A DNA stretch of 34,373 nt from positions 1 through 34,373 of the forward strand of contig CANRJV010000012.1 of the NCBI GenBank assembly GCA_947631045.1. The letters run 5' to 3'. The position numbers were made by a program, and so were the translations under genes. Source of the stretch: an uncultured Bacilli bacterium. GTDB taxonomy: Bacteria > Bacillota_I > Bacilli_A > RF39 > UBA660. Shown in pieces: positions 28,561-34,373 of the stretch. Within the stretch, counting starts at the first letter, position 1. Each line of letters opens with the position of its first letter. The notes under the pieces were generated by a model. The model saw only the letters and a program-made list of their open reading frames with translations, ran no database searches and was not told the DNA's origin.

Positions 28561-29349
28561 ATGAGTCGTATGGATAATACAGAAGAAACACGTTTAAATT
28601 TTAAAGGTTTGTTTAAATATATTTCCACCGTAGTAAGCTGGACTGTTTTTATTTTACTTTGTTTAATCGGAATTTTATTAATTTATTATTTTATTTCAGT
28701 TCGTCTTTATGCTACTCATGGTGAAAAATTTGAGCCTAAATTTTCCGTGTATACGGTTGTTTCCGAAAGTATGGAACCTACTATCGATAAATATGATGTT
28801 ATCGTTAATACTAAAATAAATAGTATTGATGATGTTAAAGTAAATGATGTTATTACCTATATTTCTACTTGGCAAGTTAATTATGGTATGACAGTTACTC
28901 ACCGGGTTGTGGGAACTAAAACTTTAGATGATGGTTCTAAATGTTTAATAACCAGAGGAGATAATAATACCTCTGAAGACCCAATCTGTATTAAGAAAAG
29001 CAGTGTTATTGGTGTTGTAAAAGCCGTTATTCCTTCATTAGGAAGAATTCAATTTTTCTTATCAAGTAGTATCGGCTGGTTATTAGTAGTTTTAATTCCA
29101 GCTCTATACATTATTGTTAAAGATATTTTAAAAATATTTAATTTATCGAAAGATATTAAAGAAGAAAATAAAGAAAAAGAAAACAAAGGAAAACCAGAAT
29201 TAGAAAAAGAAGAAAATTCTTTGGAAACCGAAAAAATCAAAGAAGAAATTGAGAGCCGTGCTAAAAAAATATTACGGGAAAGTAAAAACGAAAATAAATA
29301 TTTAAAAGAAGCTTATGAGGAGTTGAAAAAAGTAAAGAATCACAAGTAA
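28561..29349 (+). CDS. signal peptidase I, SipW/ER-type
   Basis: VVSESMEPTIDKYDVIV catalytic-Ser motif, TVTHRVVG and TRGDNN motifs; charged C-terminal extension. Confidence 0.85.
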   Translation: MSRMDNTEETRLNFKGLFKYISTVVSWTVFILLCLIGILLIYYFISVRLYATHGEKFEPKFSVYTVVSESMEPTIDKYDVIVNTKINSIDDVKVNDVITYISTWQVNYGMTVTHRVVGTKTLDDGSKCLITRGDNNTSEDPICIKKSSVIGVVKAVIPSLGRIQFFLSSSIGWLLVVLIPALYIIVKDILKIFNLSKDIKEENKEKENKGKPELEKEENSLETEKIKEEIESRAKKILRESKNENKYLKEAYEELKKVKNHK

Positions 29350-29367
29350 TAATTCTTTACTTTTTTA
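29330..29367 (+). terminator. rho-independent terminator
   Basis: AAGTAAAGAAT...AATTCTTTACTTTTTT. Confidence 0.7.
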
Positions 29368-29408
29368 GTTATTTGCTTTAAAATACTTATAAGAAGGAAG
29401 TGTTATAA

Positions 29409-29948
29409 ATGGAATTAAAAGGTTCAAAAACTGAAAGTAATTTAATGGCCGCTTTTGCTGGTGAAAGTCAAGCTCGTAATAAATATACTTATTATGCAAG
29501 TAAAGCAAGAAAAGAAGGATATGAACAAATAGCTGCTATTTTTGAAGAAACTGCTAATAATGAAAAAGAACATGCTAAATTATGGTTTAAAGAATTACAT
29601 AATGGAGAAGTTCCTGATACCCATACTAATTTAGAAGATGCTGCTGCTGGAGAAAATTATGAATGGACAGATATGTATCAAGAATTTGCTAAAGTAGCCA
29701 AAGAAGAAGGTTTCGATAGATTAGCTACTTTATTTGAAATGGTTGGCAAAATTGAAAAAGAACATGAAGAAAGATATCGTAAATTAATTAGCAATATGGA
29801 TGAAGGATTAGTATTCTCATCTGAAGGCGATACCATTTGGGTATGTCGTAATTGTGGCCATGTTGTTGTTGGCAAGAAAGCCCCAGAAGTTTGTCCAGTA
29901 TGTAAACATGCTCAAAGTTATTTTGAAAGAAAAGCTGAAAATTATTAA
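29409..29948 (+). CDS. rubrerythrin
   Basis: [15 protein letters not shown], EExxxxExxH diiron motifs, C-terminal rubredoxin CRNCGH...CPVCKH. Confidence 0.95.
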   Translation: MELKGSKTESNLMAAFAGESQARNKYTYYASKARKEGYEQIAAIFEETANNEKEHAKLWFKELHNGEVPDTHTNLEDAAAGENYEWTDMYQEFAKVAKEEGFDRLATLFEMVGKIEKEHEERYRKLISNMDEGLVFSSEGDTIWVCRNCGHVVVGKKAPEVCPVCKHAQSYFERKAENY

Positions 29949-29984
29949 TAATAAATGCAATGATTTAATTTAAGTAGGTTATTA

Positions 29985-30175
29985 TTTTTTAATTTAGAGA
30001 ATAAATATAATTGGTGAAAATATTTATAGATAAATAATAATTGAAATTCACTTAAGGAGCATTTAATGGTTTATTCCCAATACGAATTAAAGAGTATGAA
30101 TTAAATTTCATAAATAAAGGTGGTACCGCGGAGTATTCTTCGTCCTTTAGCCAATTTATTTATGAAATTTTTATT
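29985..30175 (+). promoter_or_regulatory. T-box leader (Phe) upstream of pheST
   Basis: AAAGGTGGTACCGCGGAGTATTCTTCGTCCTTT T-box/antiterminator; upstream GAATTC context compatible with UUC (Phe) specifier; followed by pheS. Confidence 0.88.
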
Positions 30176-30195
30176 TTAAAGAAAGGAAAATAGAT

Positions 30196-31245
30196 ATGTA
30201 CAATGATAAAATTAAAGAAATAGAAAACGAATTAAAAACAGTCTTTGAAGGAATTAAAACTTTAAATGATTTAGAAAATTTAAAAGTTTTATTTATGGGT
30301 AAAAATGGCAAAATTACTTTAGTTAATAGTCTTATTAAAGATGTCCCAAATGAAGAGAAAAAAGAATTTGGGATGAAAGTAAATGAACTAAAAAACACTT
30401 TTAATACAAATTACGAAAAGATTAAAGAAGAATTAGAAAATGCCGAAATAAATGCTAAATTAAATAAGGAAGCTATAGATGTTACTTTACCAGGGGTAAA
30501 ATTAGAAACAGGTAGTGCTCATCCAATTGAAAGAATAATTGAAAGTTTAGAATCTTTACTTATGAGTATGGGTTATGATGTTGTGGAAGGTCCTGAGGTT
30601 GAAAAAGATTTATACAATTTTGAACTTTTAAATTTACCCAAAGGTCATCCAGCGAGAGATGCTCAAGATACTTTTTATATCAAAGGCGAAGAATATTTAC
30701 TAAGGAGTCAAACTAGTCCGGTACAAGTAAGAGAAATGCTTGCTGGTAAAGGAGAAGAACCAATACGGATTATTTGTCCTGGCAAAACTTACAGAAGAGA
30801 TGAAGACGATGCCACCCATTCACATGAATTTACCCAAATGGAAGGACTTTTGGTTGATAAAGATATTACTTTAGGAGATTTAAAAGGAACTTTTGAAGAA
30901 ATAGCCAAAATGCTTTTTGGGAAAAGCCGAGAAACAAGATTTAGACCAAGTTATTATCCTTTTACTGAACCAAGTGTGGAAATGGATATTAGTTGTTTCA
31001 ATTGTAATGGCAAAGGCTGCAATATTTGTAAAGGTACGGGCTGGATTACTGTTGGGGGAGCAGGTATGGTAAATCCCATTGTGTTAAGAAATTGTGGTTA
31101 TGATCCTGATCGGTGGAATGGCTTTGCCTTTGGTTTTGGAATTGAAAGGCTAGCTATGCTTAAATATGGTATTAATGATATTAGAACATTCTATGTTAAT
31201 CATGATATAAGGATGTTAAAAGAATTTGATCGGAGGGAGTATTAA
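30196..31245 (+). CDS. pheS: phenylalanyl-tRNA synthetase alpha subunit
   Basis: THSHEFTQMEGLLVD, RPSYYPFTEPS, GFAFGFGIERLAMLKYGINDIR. Confidence 0.97.
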   Translation: MYNDKIKEIENELKTVFEGIKTLNDLENLKVLFMGKNGKITLVNSLIKDVPNEEKKEFGMKVNELKNTFNTNYEKIKEELENAEINAKLNKEAIDVTLPGVKLETGSAHPIERIIESLESLLMSMGYDVVEGPEVEKDLYNFELLNLPKGHPARDAQDTFYIKGEEYLLRSQTSPVQVREMLAGKGEEPIRIICPGKTYRRDEDDATHSHEFTQMEGLLVDKDITLGDLKGTFEEIAKMLFGKSRETRFRPSYYPFTEPSVEMDISCFNCNGKGCNICKGTGWITVGGAGMVNPIVLRNCGYDPDRWNGFAFGFGIERLAMLKYGINDIRTFYVNHDIRMLKEFDRREY

Positions 31246-31246
31246 A

Positions 31247-33637
31247 ATGGCAATAAGTTTAAATTGGGTAAATGATTATGTACCTATTAAAGATATTGAT
31301 CCTGCTTCTTTAGCTAGCAAAATTACGGCAGCTGGTATCAATGTGGAAAAAGTTAGCAGTAATAATATTCAAAATTTAGTAATTGGCCATGTTTTAGAAT
31401 GTGAAATGCACCCCGATAGTGACCATTTACATGTTTGCAAAGTTGATGTAGGTAAAGAAGTATTACAAATTGTTTGTGGAGCTTCTAATGTTAGAGCTGA
31501 TTTAAAAGTAATTGTGGCTCTACCTGGGGCTATTTTACCCGGTGATTTTGAAATTAAACAAAGTAAAATTCGCGGGGTGGAATCTAATGGTATGATTTGT
31601 GCCTTATTTGAACTAGGCTTAGAAGAAAAAACGGAAGAAACTTATAACAAAGGAATTACCGAGCTTTCTAATGATGCTCCGGTGGGAGAAGATGCTTTAG
31701 AATATTTAGGTTATAATGATACTTTATATGAATTAGATTTAAATCCGAACCGAACTGATTGTAACAACCATTTGCCATTTGCTTATGAAGTAGCGGCCGT
31801 TTTAGGGCGTAATGTGGTAATGCCTGATGTTGGTTACAAAGAAACAAATGAGAATGTTGCCGATTTAGTTTCTTTAGATGTTAAAACGGAAAATGTATCT
31901 ATGTATAATTTAATGATTGCCAAAGATGTTAAAATTAAAGAAAGTCCCGATTTTATTAAACATCGCCTTGAAGTAGCAGGTGTAAGAAGTATTAATAATG
32001 TAGTCGATATTTCCAATTATGTTATGCTAGAATATGGTCAACCTCTTCATTTCTTTGATAAAGATGTTGTCGGGGACAAAATAGTTGTTAGAATGGCTAA
32101 AAAAGGCGAAAAAATTGTTACTTTAGATAAAGAAGAACGAGATTTATCAGAAGATGATATTTTAATAACCGATGGCGATACTCCTTTATGTGTGGCCGGG
32201 GTTATGGGTGGCCTTAACAGTGGTATTACAGAAAACACCAAAAATATCTTAATTGAATCAGCCATTTTTAATCCTTATAATATCAGATATACTTCGATAA
32301 GATTAGGTCTTCGAAGTGAAGCTAGTTTAAGATTAGAAAAGCCTTTAAGTTATGAATTTTGTGAACTGGCTATTAAAAGAGCGTGTCATTTACTGGAGAA
32401 ATATGCTGATGCTAAAATTGTTAAAGGTGTTGTAACTTATGATAAAGTTGATAAAAAGGAAAAGAAAGTATCTGTAAGAGAAGAAGAAATAAACACGATA
32501 TTAGGAATTGAATTTGCTAAAGAAGATGTGGAAAGAATCTTAACTAATTTAGGTTTTCCTTACACTTTTGAAAAAGATAAGTATATAGTTACTATTCCTA
32601 ATCGAAGACAAGATATTTATCCCCAAAAAGAAGATATAATTGAGGAAATTGGTCGTATTTATGGCTATGATAACATTAAGCCGACTCTTCCTTTAATAAG
32701 AACGAAAAAAGGCGAATATCGGGATAATGTTAAATTAAGAAAAATAGTTTCTAAAAAATTAAGAAGTTTAGGATTCCATGAAATTAGAACTTATACTTTA
32801 ACTAGTGAAGAAGAAAGTCAAAAGTTCAATTATCATTTTGGACCAACTATTAAATTATTACGCCCAATGTTAAAAGAAAAATCTTGTATAAGGCAAAGTC
32901 TAATTCCAGCTTTATTAAATGTGGCTGAATATAATAAAGGTAAGAAAAATAATGATGTTTTCTTATATGAAATAGCGAATGTTTATGCAGAAGATGGAGA
33001 TAATTATCAAGAATGGACTCACTTAGGCTTTTTGATGAGTGGAGAATACTTGAATAATACTTGGAATAGTCTAAACTATAAAGTTGATTTTTATCTAATG
33101 AAAGGGATGGTTGAAAGTATTTTAGATTACTTAGGTTTAAATGGACGTTATACTTTATTCTTAAGTGATAATTTACCAAAAGAAATTCATCCAAAGATTA
33201 ATAGTGAGATTAAAGTTGATGGTAAAGAGGTCGGCTATTTTGGCAAATTACATCCAAATGTTACGAAAAAAGACATGTATGTATGTGAAATCGATTTAAG
33301 CGAACTAATTACCCATAAATCTAGTGATGTTAAATATCAAGAATTAAATAAATATCCGAAGATTGAAAAAGATGTCGCTTTTGTCGTTAATAAAGATATT
33401 CCATCCTCTGATATCTTAAAAGAAATTAAAAAGAGTGGTGGCAAGTTATTAACTGATATTAAAATATTTGATATATATACTGGTGATAAAATTGCGGAAG
33501 ATAAAAAATCAATTGCTTATAATTTAACTTTTGAAGATAATACGAGAACTTTAACGGAAGAAGAAGTTATGGCTCTCTTTAATAAAATAATTTTAAGTGT
33601 TGAAGAAAAATTTAAAGCCAGTATTAGAGATAAATAG
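31247..33637 (+). CDS. pheT: phenylalanyl-tRNA synthetase beta subunit
   Basis: MAISLNWVNDYVPI start, tRNA-binding domain, B3/B4 domain, C-terminal FDX-ACB; ORF track start 31226 is upstream of the likely ATG at 31247. Confidence 0.95.
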   Translation: MAISLNWVNDYVPIKDIDPASLASKITAAGINVEKVSSNNIQNLVIGHVLECEMHPDSDHLHVCKVDVGKEVLQIVCGASNVRADLKVIVALPGAILPGDFEIKQSKIRGVESNGMICALFELGLEEKTEETYNKGITELSNDAPVGEDALEYLGYNDTLYELDLNPNRTDCNNHLPFAYEVAAVLGRNVVMPDVGYKETNENVADLVSLDVKTENVSMYNLMIAKDVKIKESPDFIKHRLEVAGVRSINNVVDISNYVMLEYGQPLHFFDKDVVGDKIVVRMAKKGEKIVTLDKEERDLSEDDILITDGDTPLCVAGVMGGLNSGITENTKNILIESAIFNPYNIRYTSIRLGLRSEASLRLEKPLSYEFCELAIKRACHLLEKYADAKIVKGVVTYDKVDKKEKKVSVREEEINTILGIEFAKEDVERILTNLGFPYTFEKDKYIVTIPNRRQDIYPQKEDIIEEIGRIYGYDNIKPTLPLIRTKKGEYRDNVKLRKIVSKKLRSLGFHEIRTYTLTSEEESQKFNYHFGPTIKLLRPMLKEKSCIRQSLIPALLNVAEYNKGKKNNDVFLYEIANVYAEDGDNYQEWTHLGFLMSGEYLNNTWNSLNYKVDFYLMKGMVESILDYLGLNGRYTLFLSDNLPKEIHPKINSEIKVDGKEVGYFGKLHPNVTKKDMYVCEIDLSELITHKSSDVKYQELNKYPKIEKDVAFVVNKDIPSSDILKEIKKSGGKLLTDIKIFDIYTGDKIAEDKKSIAYNLTFEDNTRTLTEEEVMALFNKIILSVEEKFKASIRDK

Positions 33638-33660
33638 AAAGAAGAAATTCTTTCTTTTTT
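33637..33660 (+). terminator. rho-independent terminator
   Basis: AGAAAGAA-GAAA-TTCTTTCTTTTTTT. Confidence 0.65.
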
Positions 33661-33720
33661 TGGAAATATTTGACAATGAATATTAAATTAGATATAATGG
33701 TAACATAAGTTACTATAGAA

Positions 33721-34281
33721 ATGGGGGATATAATGCCTGCAAGTTGTAAATTAGAAAAAGAGACTATTATTAAAAAAGCCGTAGTCATGATTAACAAAAA
33801 GGGTTGGGAATCCTTAAATGCGAGAGATTTAGCCAAAGAATTAAAGATATCGACTAAACCTTTATATCGTATTTATCAAAACATGGATGAGATAAAAGAA
33901 GATATTTATAAAGAAATTTATAGACAATATGATGAATTTATAACTAGCCGAGTGGATAATAAAAAAGCTTTAGTAACTTTATGTGTCGCTTATGTCGAAT
34001 TTGCAAAATATTATAAAAATTTATTTATTAGTTTATTCTTGTCGAATAATTTAAAATGGAAAAGTATTGATGATGTTTTAAATGAAAAGTGGAATCAAGG
34101 AGCCATTATTAATTTAGTTAATAAAGGTGGTTATTCTTTTGAAGATGCGAAAGAGTTATTTATGCATCTTTGGTTATATGCTAATGGACTAGCAACTTTA
34201 ATATCAACCAATAAAATTGATATTGATGATAAAGAAGTAATTGTGCGAATTGTTAAAATTTATAAGACACTTATTAAATAA
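33721..34281 (+). CDS. TetR/AcrR-family regulator
   Basis: N-term ETIIKKAVVMINKKGWESLNARDLAKELKISTKPLYRIYQNMDEIKEDI HTH. Confidence 0.85.
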   Translation: MGDIMPASCKLEKETIIKKAVVMINKKGWESLNARDLAKELKISTKPLYRIYQNMDEIKEDIYKEIYRQYDEFITSRVDNKKALVTLCVAYVEFAKYYKNLFISLFLSNNLKWKSIDDVLNEKWNQGAIINLVNKGGYSFEDAKELFMHLWLYANGLATLISTNKIDIDDKEVIVRIVKIYKTLIK

Positions 34282-34373
34282 TCTGGTATAATTATTTTAG
34301 AACATCTGGTAAAAGTCAATAAGTAAAATTAAATAGTTTTAGATATATTTTTAATATATTTAAATAAATTAGC

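Noticed and set aside
32850-33194. 114-aa minus-strand ORF
   Set aside because: Antisense to pheT; Tyr/Leu/Ser/His-rich artefact.

Overview
AT-rich, low-GC Firmicutes/Bacilli-like chromosomal segment (gut RF39/Mollicutes-like flavour is an inference; standard TAA/TAG/TGA stops appear to be used). It opens inside a tmRNA (ssrA) and ends with rubrerythrin, a T-box leader, pheS-pheT and a TetR-like regulator. Between these are a desulfoferrodoxin, a LysM protein, an M29 aminopeptidase, a P-type Ca2+-type ATPase, an AAA_14/DUF4143 ATPase, tRNA-Cys, a MacB-like ABC transporter, a Fic protein and a SipW-type signal peptidase. Three items deserve most attention. (1) Two paralogous modules (4616-6487 and 24650-27342) each pair a divergent XRE regulator with exported proteins sharing an 'RGDVLRRFQG...NDINNYICF...YRIIG' core; each ends in a compositionally aberrant variable cassette before a conserved '(S/A)(V/I)RPV(F/I)Y' tail, which looks like a hypervariable display domain. 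(2) An unannotated type I toxin-antitoxin-like locus at 27400-27700: a 35-aa GTG-start peptide ORF with a strong SD, and a convergent ~80-nt RNA with a near-consensus promoter and a rho-independent terminator overlapping the ORF 3' end. (3) Five TGCACAAT/ATTGTGCA palindromes, four with identical 8-11-8 geometry, bracket a Fic-wHTH gene. All calls come from reading the sequence only; no database search was run.
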